Below, piece after piece: positions 1 to 5,719 of a stretch of DNA of 6,526 bases. The notes below the pieces were generated by a model that ran no database searches, was not told the origin of the DNA, and saw only the letters and a list, made by a program, of their open reading frames with translations. The stretch comes from Thiotrichales bacterium HSG1 (lineage in GTDB: Bacteria > Pseudomonadota > Gammaproteobacteria > Beggiatoales > Beggiatoaceae). The position numbers and the translations under genes were made by a program. Position 1 is the first letter of the stretch; the number at the start of each line of letters is the position of its first letter. The DNA lies in NCBI GenBank assembly GCA_030378125.1, contig JAUCGN010000099.1:1-6526 (forward strand), written 5' to 3'.

Positions 1-2
1 TA

Positions 3-905
3 GATGAATTACTAGCAGGTAAAGCCTTTACTGATCCTACACAAAAAGTTGATATGCCTAAAGAATGGTTAGAGCAATCAATTGAATATGAACAATGGGC
101 AAAAGGAGCAGACCTAGCTATTTCTTTAGATCAACAATTGTATCCGGCTTTGTTACCAATCATTAAAAAATATGGTAAGCAAAATAAACTTGATATTGCA
201 GTTCAGGAAGGTACTTGTGGAACTTCTGCCAAGGCTTTGAAAGATAAAATCGCTGACATTGCTGGTTTTTGTTGTCCACCGAGTGAAACGGATCGATTGA
301 CTGGAATTAAGTTCCATACTTTGGGAATTGCTTCTCTAGTTTTGTTGATTCATCCTGAGAATCCAATTGATAATTTAACTTTTGAGCAGATTCAGAAAAT
401 TTTTCAAGGTAATTTTTTTCGTTGGTCAGATGTCAATGGACCAAGAAAAATGGTTCAGGTATTAGGCAGATTGCATTGTAAACAAAGACCTGGCCATTGG
501 AGATTGATATTAGATAATGAGGATTTGTTTAGTCCCCGCATGTCAGAAGTAGGTACTATTCCAGATATGATATCGGAAGTTGCCAATAATCCGTCCGCCA
601 TTGGATATGAAACTTTATGGATGTGTGAGCATTATCAATCCAAGGGTAAAATTAAGGTATTATCTGTTGATTCTGTTGCACCAACAGATAATGAGAAATT
701 GCTTACTGGAGAATATCCATTATATAGAACTTTTAATATAACTACTTGGGAACTAAAACCAAATGCTGAAGCTCAAAAGTTAACTAAGTATTTGATTGAG
801 CATATGGGAGATGTAGAAGCTAAGTACGGAATTGTACCAGTACAGAAATTACGGGCTGCTGGTTGGAAATTTAAAGATAATGAAGTTATTGGTGAACCTA
901 AGTAA
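3..905 (+). CDS. PstS-like periplasmic substrate-binding protein, 5'-truncated
   Basis: The frame is open from the first complete codon at base 3, so the Met at 54 is probably internal and the true start, with any signal peptide, lies outside the window. 300 residues are visible. The fold resembles the PBP-like/PstS group (type II periplasmic binding proteins of ABC importers). Counting from the Met at 54, I see an ADLA...LYPALLPIIKKY first strand and helix, an EGTCGTSAKAL ligand-loop region (52-62), the segment NPIDNLTFEQIQKIFQGNFFRWSDV (read in two pieces, 103-115 and 116-127) that is diagnostic for this family, and a VGTIPDMISEVANNPSAIGY segment (166-185). A C-terminal motif GIVPVQKLRAAGW (259-271) corresponds to the usual end of PstS-like proteins. 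The classical phosphate-loop residues are not evident. In their place is RLHCKQRPGHW (139-149), and there are five cysteines (55, 73, 74, 142, 191). The ligand is therefore uncertain and need not be phosphate. No transporter permease or ATPase is visible. Confidence 0.8.
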   Translation, partial: DELLAGKAFTDPTQKVDMPKEWLEQSIEYEQWAKGADLAISLDQQLYPALLPIIKKYGKQNKLDIAVQEGTCGTSAKALKDKIADIAGFCCPPSETDRLTGIKFHTLGIASLVLLIHPENPIDNLTFEQIQKIFQGNFFRWSDVNGPRKMVQVLGRLHCKQRPGHWRLILDNEDLFSPRMSEVGTIPDMISEVANNPSAIGYETLWMCEHYQSKGKIKVLSVDSVAPTDNEKLLTGEYPLYRTFNITTWELKPNAEAQKLTKYLIEHMGDVEAKYGIVPVQKLRAAGWKFKDNEVIGEPK

Positions 906-937
906 ATATTTTGGAATATAAACATGTTTGGTAATGG

Positions 938-985
938 TTAAAGCTGAAACTTTAAGTTCTAGCTTTAAATTCTAGCTTTAAATTC
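938..985. repeat. 13-bp tandem repeat with alternative hairpins
   Basis: The unit TTCTAGCTTTAAA occurs twice back to back (957-969 and 970-982), followed by the first three bases of a third copy. Just upstream, TTAAAGCT (938-945) is the perfect reverse complement of AGCTTTAA in either copy (961-968 or 974-981). TTAAAG (938-943) can alternatively pair with CTTTAA (950-955). The RNA could thus fold into one of three mutually exclusive stems. There is no clear U-tract after them, so this is at best a weak terminator for the upstream gene or a leader element of the lipoprotein gene. The rest of the gap (906-1058) shows no convincing promoter. Confidence 0.6.
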
Positions 986-1046
986 GAAAAAATTAAATAG
1001 TTTATGCTTCAATACAAAGTACTTTAACTAACCCATTAATAATTTG

Positions 1047-1052
1047 TAGGAG
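1047..1052 (+). promoter_or_regulatory. Ribosome binding site of the Sel1 lipoprotein gene
   Basis: TAGGAG lies 6 nt upstream of the ATG at 1059. This is a good Shine-Dalgarno match at normal spacing and supports that start. Confidence 0.75.
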
Positions 1053-1058
1053 TTTGCA

Positions 1059-2120
1059 ATGTTAAATAAGTTTTCGCTAGTTTTAATTGTTCTATTTTTC
1101 TACGGTTGTAGCAATACTACGATTGTTAAAGAACAGCCTCAATCAGAACCAATATTTACCGGGAGTGCAAGTAATATTTTGGCCCAAGCTAAACAGTACT
1201 ACGATAAGAATGATTTTAAAAAAGCCTTTGTTGGTTATAAAAAAGCTGCCATTATGGATGTGGCCGTAGCTCAAAACAACTTAGGATTTATGTATTATGA
1301 AGGCAAAGGAATTACCCAAAATTTTACCCAAGCTGCTGACTGGTTTCATAAAGCTGCTAAACATGGACTATCTGATGCCCAGTATAATCTAGCTCATATG
1401 TATCAAAACGGTCAGGGAGTAACTAAGGATTTTGCCAAAGCATTAAGTTGGTATCAAAAGGCTGCTAAACAAGGTGATTCTAAAGCTAAACTTAGTTTAG
1501 GCCACATGAGTTATGCTGGAATGGGCGTACAACAAAATATTCTACATGCAAAACGTTTTTTTTGGAAAGCTGCCATGAGTGGAGATGCACAAGCTCAACA
1601 CCATTTGGCCAAAATGTACTATAGCGGTGAAGGGATCAACAAAAACTATTCTGAAGCTGAACGTTGGTTTATTAGAGCGGCTGAACAAAATTACGCTCCA
1701 GCCCAATATGAGTTAGGTTTAATGTATTATAACGGAAAATATGTTAAACAAAATTTTTCTAAAACTGAAAAATGGTTTCGCAAAGCCGCCAAACAAAATT
1801 ATGCTCCAGCCCAAAGTGGAATGGGAAATTTATATTATCAAGGCAAAGGGGTAAAACAGCATTTTGGTGAAGCTGCTCATTGGACGACAAAAGCTGCTAA
1901 ACAAGGATTGGCAGATGCTCAAAATAATCTTGGAATGATGTATTACAAAGGGCAAGGAGTTAAAAAAGACCTAATACAAGCTTACAAATGGGTCACTTTA
2001 GCAGCTAAACAGGATAATCAAGCAGCCCTTGGTGGACAAAACTTCTTATTAAAAAACCTGTCTGTCAAACAAGTTGAAGAAGGGGAACATTTAGTTCATA
2101 AAGAATTACTAAAAAAATAA
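1059..2120 (+). CDS. Sel1-repeat (SLR) outer-membrane-type lipoprotein
   Basis: This 353-residue protein begins with a lipoprotein signal peptide: basic start, hydrophobic stretch 5-15, and lipobox FYGC with the lipidated Cys at 17. Ser at +2 suggests it is not retained at the inner membrane, if this is a diderm with Lol sorting. A TPR-like helix pair (about 40-68) leads into seven consecutive 36-residue Sel1 repeats spanning about 69-320. Each follows the pattern A-x-A-Q-x-x-L-G-x-M-Y-Y-x-G-x-G-V-x-x-[DN]-[FY]-x-x-A-x-x-W-[FY]-x-K-A-A. A helical tail of 33 residues closes the protein. Sel1 repeats form alpha-solenoids that act as protein-protein scaffolds, and bacterial examples are often envelope proteins; the partner here cannot be read from sequence. 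Repeat 5 is slightly degenerate (GKYVKQ where GxGV is usual). A run of eight T (1556-1563) sits in frame inside repeat 3. The start is fixed by a strong RBS. tyrA follows after 34 nt and may be co-transcribed. Confidence 0.93.
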   Translation: MLNKFSLVLIVLFFYGCSNTTIVKEQPQSEPIFTGSASNILAQAKQYYDKNDFKKAFVGYKKAAIMDVAVAQNNLGFMYYEGKGITQNFTQAADWFHKAAKHGLSDAQYNLAHMYQNGQGVTKDFAKALSWYQKAAKQGDSKAKLSLGHMSYAGMGVQQNILHAKRFFWKAAMSGDAQAQHHLAKMYYSGEGINKNYSEAERWFIRAAEQNYAPAQYELGLMYYNGKYVKQNFSKTEKWFRKAAKQNYAPAQSGMGNLYYQGKGVKQHFGEAAHWTTKAAKQGLADAQNNLGMMYYKGQGVKKDLIQAYKWVTLAAKQDNQAALGGQNFLLKNLSVKQVEEGEHLVHKELLKK

Positions 2121-2154
2121 ATACTTAATCATCATGTGAATTAAACTAAAAGTT

Positions 2155-3027
2155 ATGCTTATTCAACGTCTGTCTATCATTGGAGTTGGTTTGATTGGTG
2201 CATCTTTAGCTAGTGGTCTTAGAAAAGCTGGAGAATGTAATGAGGTTATTGGCTGTGGACGTGGTGTTGAAAATTTGCGTACTGCAGTTGAACTAGGAAT
2301 CATAGACCGTTATTATCATGATCCAGTTGCGGCAGTGCAAGATGCTGATATAGTTATAATAGCAGTGCCAATAGGTGCCATAGGTAAGATATTTAAAACT
2401 ATCAATAATGCTTTAGCTCCCAAAGCTATAATCACTGATGTTGGTAGTACAAAACTCAGTGTTATTAACGATGCAAAACAATACTTAACTCAACATTTGC
2501 CCTATTTTATTCCCGGCCACCCCATTGCCGGTTCCGAAAAAAGTGGAGTCACAGCCTTTAATCCAAATTTATTTAATAATAATAAGGTTATACTAACCAG
2601 TTTACCAGAAAACGAAGCATCTGCAACTTCTTTGGTTCAAAACATGTGGGAAATAGTTGGTGCTAAAGTAATAAATATGCAGGCGAGCCATCACGATCAA
2701 CTACTAGCGGCTACCAGCCATTTACCTCATCTGTTAGCTTATAGCTTGGTGAATACCCTTGCTAAAATGGATTCTAAAACAGAAATATTTCAACTTGCAG
2801 CTGGTGGATTTCGGGACTTTACTAGGATCGCATCCAGTGATCCACAGATGTGGCATGACATATGTCTGTCTAATCAAGATGCTATCTTACAAATGTTGGA
2901 ACTTTTTAATAGTGATCTAAATCAATTAATTACTGCAATTCAACAAAAAGATAGCGAGCAAATTGAAGCCATTTTTTCTCATGCAAAAGCTACTCGTGAT
3001 GAATTGATTGCTCCCCAAAATAGGTAG
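2155..3027 (+). CDS. tyrA: Prephenate (arogenate/cyclohexadienyl) dehydrogenase
   Basis: A TyrA-family enzyme of 290 residues: oxidative decarboxylation of prephenate (or arogenate) to 4-hydroxyphenylpyruvate (or tyrosine), in cytosolic tyrosine biosynthesis. The N-terminal Rossmann domain has GVGLIGAS (10-17) for the dinucleotide, followed by DVGSTK (95-100). GHPIAGSEKSG (121-131) carries the catalytic His122. The C-terminal dimerisation/substrate domain contains HDQLLAATSHLPH (180-192) and GGFRDFTRIASSDPQMWHDI (217-236), both family hallmarks. The length fits a stand-alone TyrA: there is no N-terminal chorismate mutase (as in enteric TyrA) and no C-terminal ACT or EPSP-synthase domain (as in pseudomonad fusions). 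Residues after the second beta strand (GCGR, 33-36) lack the acidic residue typical of strict NAD preference, but cofactor use cannot be settled by eye. No good Shine-Dalgarno is seen. An in-frame ATG at 2134 is followed at once by TGA, so 2155 is the only plausible start. Expression may rely on read-through from the lipoprotein gene. Confidence 0.95.
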   Translation: MLIQRLSIIGVGLIGASLASGLRKAGECNEVIGCGRGVENLRTAVELGIIDRYYHDPVAAVQDADIVIIAVPIGAIGKIFKTINNALAPKAIITDVGSTKLSVINDAKQYLTQHLPYFIPGHPIAGSEKSGVTAFNPNLFNNNKVILTSLPENEASATSLVQNMWEIVGAKVINMQASHHDQLLAATSHLPHLLAYSLVNTLAKMDSKTEIFQLAAGGFRDFTRIASSDPQMWHDICLSNQDAILQMLELFNSDLNQLITAIQQKDSEQIEAIFSHAKATRDELIAPQNR

Positions 3028-3082
3028 TGGTTCAACCTGCCATGTCTTTCAAAATTCTGGAAGGTTCATTGATACCTATTTT
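3017..3082. terminator. Probable bidirectional terminator between convergent genes
   Basis: AAAATAGGTA (3017-3026) and TACCTATTTT (3073-3082) form a perfect 10-bp inverted repeat. Nested inside are AACCT (3034-3038) with AGGTT (3062-3066), then CCA (3040-3042) with TGG (3058-3060) across one G/A mismatch, leaving a 15-nt apical loop. The outer stem has an A-tract on one side and a T-tract on the other, the arrangement expected of a terminator working in both directions. It overlaps the last four codons of tyrA and lies 11 nt beyond the stop of the convergent cyclophilin gene. The interrupted stem and the lack of a long U-run outside it make efficiency uncertain. Confidence 0.55.
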
Positions 3083-3093
3083 AGGACTACCCT

Positions 3094-4107
3094 CTATAAT
3101 CGATGAAAAATGTAAATTCCCATAGGCGAATCTAACGGATCACTCACTTGACTGGGTTTTAATCTAAAAATAACTTTCATAGGGGCAGGAGTGCTGGAAT
3201 CATCTTTCACATTTTTAGTTAGAGAATCACGGTCCATATCTGAATATTGTTTGACTAATTTGGTAAAGTTCACATCTTTAGAACGAGCATGACGTACTAG
3301 TTTATTAGCAAATTCAAGAGCAGAATTATGGTTGTAATAAAACCTCTTTCCGGGTACTGAGGATTTCATTTCGGTGTGACCAATAACAATAAATTCAAAA
3401 TCACCTGGAGATACTGGTGGTTGTTTGGGATCAGGAACTCTGCTAGTGTCTAATTGACCTAAATTTGAGGGTAAAAACTTTTCGGCTGCCTTACGCAAAG
3501 TTTCCTGATTGATTTTAGCTAATTTATGTGCTTGTTTAGCATCAAATTTTTCTGCTTCTACTCCAACACGAGAGATGGTAATTTTTATTAACTTATCACC
3601 CCGTTTGATTTTTGATACCACATCTAAGTTTTTTATAACTTCACCAAAAATAGTATGATGACCATCTAACCATTGAGTTGGGCGATTAGTGATTATAAAC
3701 TGACTACCATTGGTATTTGGTCCTTTGGTGGCCATAGAAAGCATACCCGCTTTGGAATGTTCTAATTCTGGATGAAACTCATCGGCAAACACAAATCCTG
3801 GACCATTAGCACCAGTACCAGTTGGATCGCCAGTTTGTACCATAAATTCCTTGACGTTGTGAAAAATCAGGTTTTGGTATAAAGGCTTAGTAATTTGTTT
3901 TTTAGTTTCAGGGTTTTGCCATGTAATTGTACCATCAGATAAACCAATAAAATTCATTACTGTCATGGGAGCCTGTTGGTAGAATAATTTAGCCGTTATA
4001 ATACCCCTATCAGTATGAATTTTGGCAAAGATTCCTGATTGTGAAGTAGTTGCAAACAATGGGGTAACGGTTAAACATAATACAATTAATAAAAATCTGG
4101 TAAACAT
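3094..4107 (-). CDS. Exported cyclophilin-type peptidyl-prolyl isomerase with C-terminal parvulin-like domain
   Basis: This 337-residue protein has a Sec signal peptide (hydrophobic 4-18, likely cleavage after Ala19), so it should be periplasmic. A cyclophilin domain follows at about 25-183, with EFMVQTGDPTGTGANGPGF (87-105), GMLSMATKGPNTNGSQFII (121-139) and WLDGHHTIFGEV (146-157). Compared with human CypA, the active-site equivalents Phe60, Met61, Gln63, Ala101, Phe113, Trp121, Leu122 and His126 are kept (F88, M89, Q91, A126, F137, W146, L147, H151). The catalytic Arg55 is replaced by Asn84 (FHNV instead of FHRV). A linker helix and Pro-rich stretch (about 185-235) lead to residues 236-337, which resemble a parvulin/rotamase domain: FEFIVIGHTEMKSS, then ALEFANKLV, NFTKLVKQYSD, and LKPSQVSDPLDSPMGIYIFHRL. 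The family's paired His residues are replaced (Phe and Tyr) and the GGDLG segment is missing. Likely role: periplasmic folding or chaperone-type prolyl binding. Whether it is a strong isomerase is doubtful. A larger-than-usual size (most bacterial cyclophilins are about 160-200 residues) reflects the extra domain. No clear Shine-Dalgarno is seen. Confidence 0.9.
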   Translation of the reverse strand: MFTRFLLIVLCLTVTPLFATTSQSGIFAKIHTDRGIITAKLFYQQAPMTVMNFIGLSDGTITWQNPETKKQITKPLYQNLIFHNVKEFMVQTGDPTGTGANGPGFVFADEFHPELEHSKAGMLSMATKGPNTNGSQFIITNRPTQWLDGHHTIFGEVIKNLDVVSKIKRGDKLIKITISRVGVEAEKFDAKQAHKLAKINQETLRKAAEKFLPSNLGQLDTSRVPDPKQPPVSPGDFEFIVIGHTEMKSSVPGKRFYYNHNSALEFANKLVRHARSKDVNFTKLVKQYSDMDRDSLTKNVKDDSSTPAPMKVIFRLKPSQVSDPLDSPMGIYIFHRL

Positions 4108-4150
4108 AATTTTTTAGTCAATTGGATAAATTAAGAAATTTTGAAATAGC

Positions 4151-4178
4151 ATGATACTCATGATATTGAATATATCAA
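4151..4178 (-). promoter_or_regulatory. Candidate sigma70-type promoter of the cyclophilin gene
   Basis: Read on the minus strand: -35 TTGATA (4173-4178, 5/6 to consensus), 16-bp spacer, -10 TATCAT (4151-4156, 5/6). The predicted transcript would start near 4144 and leave a leader of about 37 nt before the ATG at 4107. A dyad, TATTGA-N5-TCAATA (4164-4180), overlaps the -35 and spacer and could be an operator. Short AT-rich matches like this occur by chance, hence modest confidence. Confidence 0.45.
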
Positions 4179-4211
4179 TAAGTACATAATCTTATACAAA
4201 TAATGGAGTTT

Positions 4212-4302
4212 TCTGAAAGAATAACGGAATATTTTTCAGAGTAATAAATTGGGTAAGTTGCAATGAACTGCAAATCCTGTAAATCCACTTGAACCTACAG
4301 GA
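4212..4302. other. Three consecutive hairpins downstream of the DUF928 gene
   Basis: Three inverted repeats follow one another in the 209-nt gap between the DUF928 and cyclophilin genes: TCTGAAA/TTTCAGA (4212-4218 with 4234-4240), TTGCA/TGCAA (4258-4262 with 4269-4273) and TCCTGTA/TACAGGA (4275-4281 with 4296-4302). The last begins 15 nt after the DUF928 stop codon and is the most likely 3'-end structure for that transcript. None has a proper U-tract on the minus strand, so classical intrinsic termination is not certain. The rest of the gap holds the cyclophilin promoter candidate. Confidence 0.4.
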
Positions 4303-4316
4303 CTTAATTAACAATA

Positions 4317-5108
4317 CTACATGTCATAAACAGCTACTTCTGGTAATCCAACTTGTTTTAGTAAATTAGCTCGTACTTTATGAAACGAATTGTTGACTTT
4401 AATTTGCTCAGATAACATGTCTAAAGCATTGTACCAAAAACCATGTTTAGCATATAAAGCTGCCATATTATCCTTACTTGCCACTGCCAATATAGACGGA
4501 ACATCAACCCGTTTAATACTACTCATTGCACTTACATTTAAAGATGGATTATCATAATCACATACTAACGATATAGACCATTCATATTCCACATTTTTTT
4601 CTAAGTTTAATTGGTAATTACTAAGAGGTAATGTGTGTATACCAGCTTCAACAGAATCCAAGTGGAATGTATCTTTCAACAGTGGAATTTCAGAGAATTC
4701 AGTCAATTTTTCTGGAGCTTTGTCTATAATGAAGATAAAATCTACATCTTGCAAAGACTCAGATACTGACCAATACAAAGTTGGTTTGGCATCAGTAGTT
4801 TTTCCAGTATGTTTTGGCACTAACAGACGTAGGGCGATCTCATTTTGAACATTCCAACAACTACTAGGTGTATTCTTCACGGCCCTCATACCACGCATGC
4901 CTCTCATACCACGTATACCTCTCATACCACGCATGCCTCTCATACCACGCATACCTCTCATACCACGTGTACCTGACACTATACTTCTAGTTATTTCATC
5001 TCCTCCAGTTGAATTGTAAATAACATCTTTCGCTTGCACTTGAGAAATTGGACCAGAAATAGTCAGTAACAGACCAGCTATTAAACTATAAAAATTGAGA
5101 TTATTCAT
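4317..5108 (-). CDS. Exported DUF928-family protein with Arg-Gly-Met tandem array
   Basis: The start is set at 5108 rather than the upstream ATG at 5156, because GGAG (5115-5118) sits 6 nt before it and a clean signal peptide then begins at residue 1 (hydrophobic 6-19, likely cleavage after Ala26 in QVQA). The product is 263 residues. After a short segment comes a basic array of nine Arg-Gly-Met/Ile tripeptides plus a final Arg (48-75; the sixth has Ile for Met). The remainder matches the DUF928 pattern as I know it: LLVPKHTG (95-102), PTLYW (109-113), a beta-rich middle, YEWSISLVCDYDNPS (175-189), KRVD (199-202), and the helical end YAKHGFWYNAL (219-229) with LLKQVGLPEV (249-258). Cys84 and Cys183 could form a disulfide. 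The function of DUF928 is unknown. Export and a cationic Gly-rich stretch would suit binding of a polyanion or surface partner, but that is inference. The gene is followed by its own hairpins and has its own promoter candidate, so it is probably monocistronic. Confidence 0.88.
   Translation of the reverse strand: MNNLNFYSLIAGLLLTISGPISQVQAKDVIYNSTGGDEITRSIVSGTRGMRGMRGMRGMRGMRGIRGMRGMRGMRAVKNTPSSCWNVQNEIALRLLVPKHTGKTTDAKPTLYWSVSESLQDVDFIFIIDKAPEKLTEFSEIPLLKDTFHLDSVEAGIHTLPLSNYQLNLEKNVEYEWSISLVCDYDNPSLNVSAMSSIKRVDVPSILAVASKDNMAALYAKHGFWYNALDMLSEQIKVNNSFHKVRANLLKQVGLPEVAVYDM
4882..4971 (-). repeat. Five 18-bp tandem repeats encoding the RGM array
   Basis: Five contiguous units begin at 4882, 4900, 4918, 4936 and 4954, each close to CCTCTCATACCACGCATG on the + strand. 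The first has two changes at its 5' end, and the last three bases vary between CATG-, CATA-, TATA- and TGTA-type endings. On the coding strand each unit holds two Gly-Met-Arg repeats that use alternating Arg codons (CGT and AGA), so the protein period is 9 bp but the DNA period is 18 bp. This suggests expansion by duplication of the 18-bp unit. Because the unit is a multiple of three, gain or loss keeps the frame. Confidence 0.93.
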
Positions 5109-5110
5109 AA

Positions 5111-5118
5111 CCTTCTCC
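5111..5118 (-). promoter_or_regulatory. Ribosome binding site deciding the DUF928 start
   Basis: On the minus strand GGAGAAGG precedes the ATG at 5108, with the GGAG core 6 nt upstream. No comparable site precedes the alternative ATG at 5156. Confidence 0.75.
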
Positions 5119-5172
5119 GTTTTAATTAATTTAGAGAAAATACTCAAATAAAACACATAACAACCATCGGTA

Positions 5173-5201
5173 AGTATAACACAAAATATAAATAAAATCC
5201 A
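5173..5201 (-). promoter_or_regulatory. Candidate extended -10 promoter of the DUF928 gene
   Basis: On the minus strand TGTTATACT combines an extended -10 (TGn) with TATACT (5173-5178, 5/6 to consensus). The -35 (5196-5201) is weak, as is common with extended -10 sites. Transcription would begin near 5166, about 58 nt before the ATG at 5108 and only about 10 nt before the ATG at 5156, which further favours the downstream start. Confidence 0.4.
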
Positions 5202-5568
5202 TAAAATATGGAAATTCTCAAAAATCTATGTGTATCTAATCTCGAATAGTTAATATGCACATGGATTGTTGTCTGTCAATCACTTAAAATATATTTCTGT
5301 ATAGTATTTGCTAAATATTACGCTAGAGTTCAGTTTGATAACTTAGAGTTATTTTGATTTAAATAACAATTATTAATAGTCCTCGTTTCAAAATTTACGC
5401 ATTGTATATTTGGTTAATCGGTAACAAAATATCTATCAATTTTATAAAGCTTGTTTCCAGATTAAATTATAGTTAGATTTTGACCCTACCTCCATCAAAC
5501 ACAAAAATGGCTTTGATAACCTTTATAACTATGGAACTATTGTTATGTAAAACCGTCCCTAGCTATTG
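5202..5568. other. Divergent intergenic region without identified gene
   Basis: This is the core of the 629-nt gap between the divergent DUF928 and ilvC genes. It is very AT-rich, with stops in all frames at short intervals. I see no tRNA, no known riboswitch pattern and no mobile-element ends. The only local structures are short AT-rich dyads such as ATAACT-TAG-AGTTAT (5338-5352) and AATAA-CAA-TTATT. Nothing explains why the region is so long. Confidence 0.5.
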
Positions 5569-5597
5569 TTGTTATATCAGCATATAAATGCTAGAAT
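5569..5597 (+). promoter_or_regulatory. Candidate ilvC promoter with overlapping dyad
   Basis: -35 TTGTTA (5569-5574, 4/6), 17-bp spacer, and -10 TAGAAT (5592-5597, 5/6) preceded by TGC, an extended -10. A perfect palindrome, AGCAT-ATAA-ATGCT (5579-5592), occupies the spacer and touches the -10, a position where a bound regulator would block the polymerase. Predicted leader length before ilvC is about 135 nt. Confidence 0.45.
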
Positions 5598-5645
5598 GTT
5601 TGGAATCATGGCAGCTAGTAAGGAGTGCAGATTTAATAATATACG

Positions 5646-5668
5646 AAACTTGAATCTGACAAGTTTTT
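5646..5668 (+). other. Leader hairpin followed by short T-run upstream of ilvC
   Basis: AAACTTG (5646-5652) and CAAGTTT (5660-5666) form a perfect 7-bp stem with a 7-nt loop, and the T-run continues to 5668. It lies within the predicted ilvC leader, about 70 nt before the start codon. It has terminator-like shape but only two G-C pairs, so any attenuation role is speculative. Confidence 0.35.
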
Positions 5669-5719
5669 ACTTTATTCAATCCCAAATCCCAAATTTAATG
5701 TCATATTTTATTTTTTTAG

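Noticed and set aside
1087..1269. 60-codon frame inside the Sel1 lipoprotein gene
   Set aside because: It lies wholly inside a well-supported gene in another frame, has no ribosome site and shows no recognisable protein pattern.
4633..4848. 71-codon + strand frame opposite the DUF928 gene
   Set aside because: It is antisense to a coding region with clear family motifs, and has no ribosome site or recognisable domain.
4882..4971. Short tandem repeats considered as a CRISPR array
   Set aside because: The 18-bp units are contiguous with no spacers and encode an in-frame tripeptide array within a gene.
5202..5568. Long AT-rich intergenic region considered as a replication origin or small RNA locus
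   Set aside because: I see no iterated DnaA-box-like sites, no strong GC hairpin with a T-tract and no promoter-terminator pair framing an RNA.
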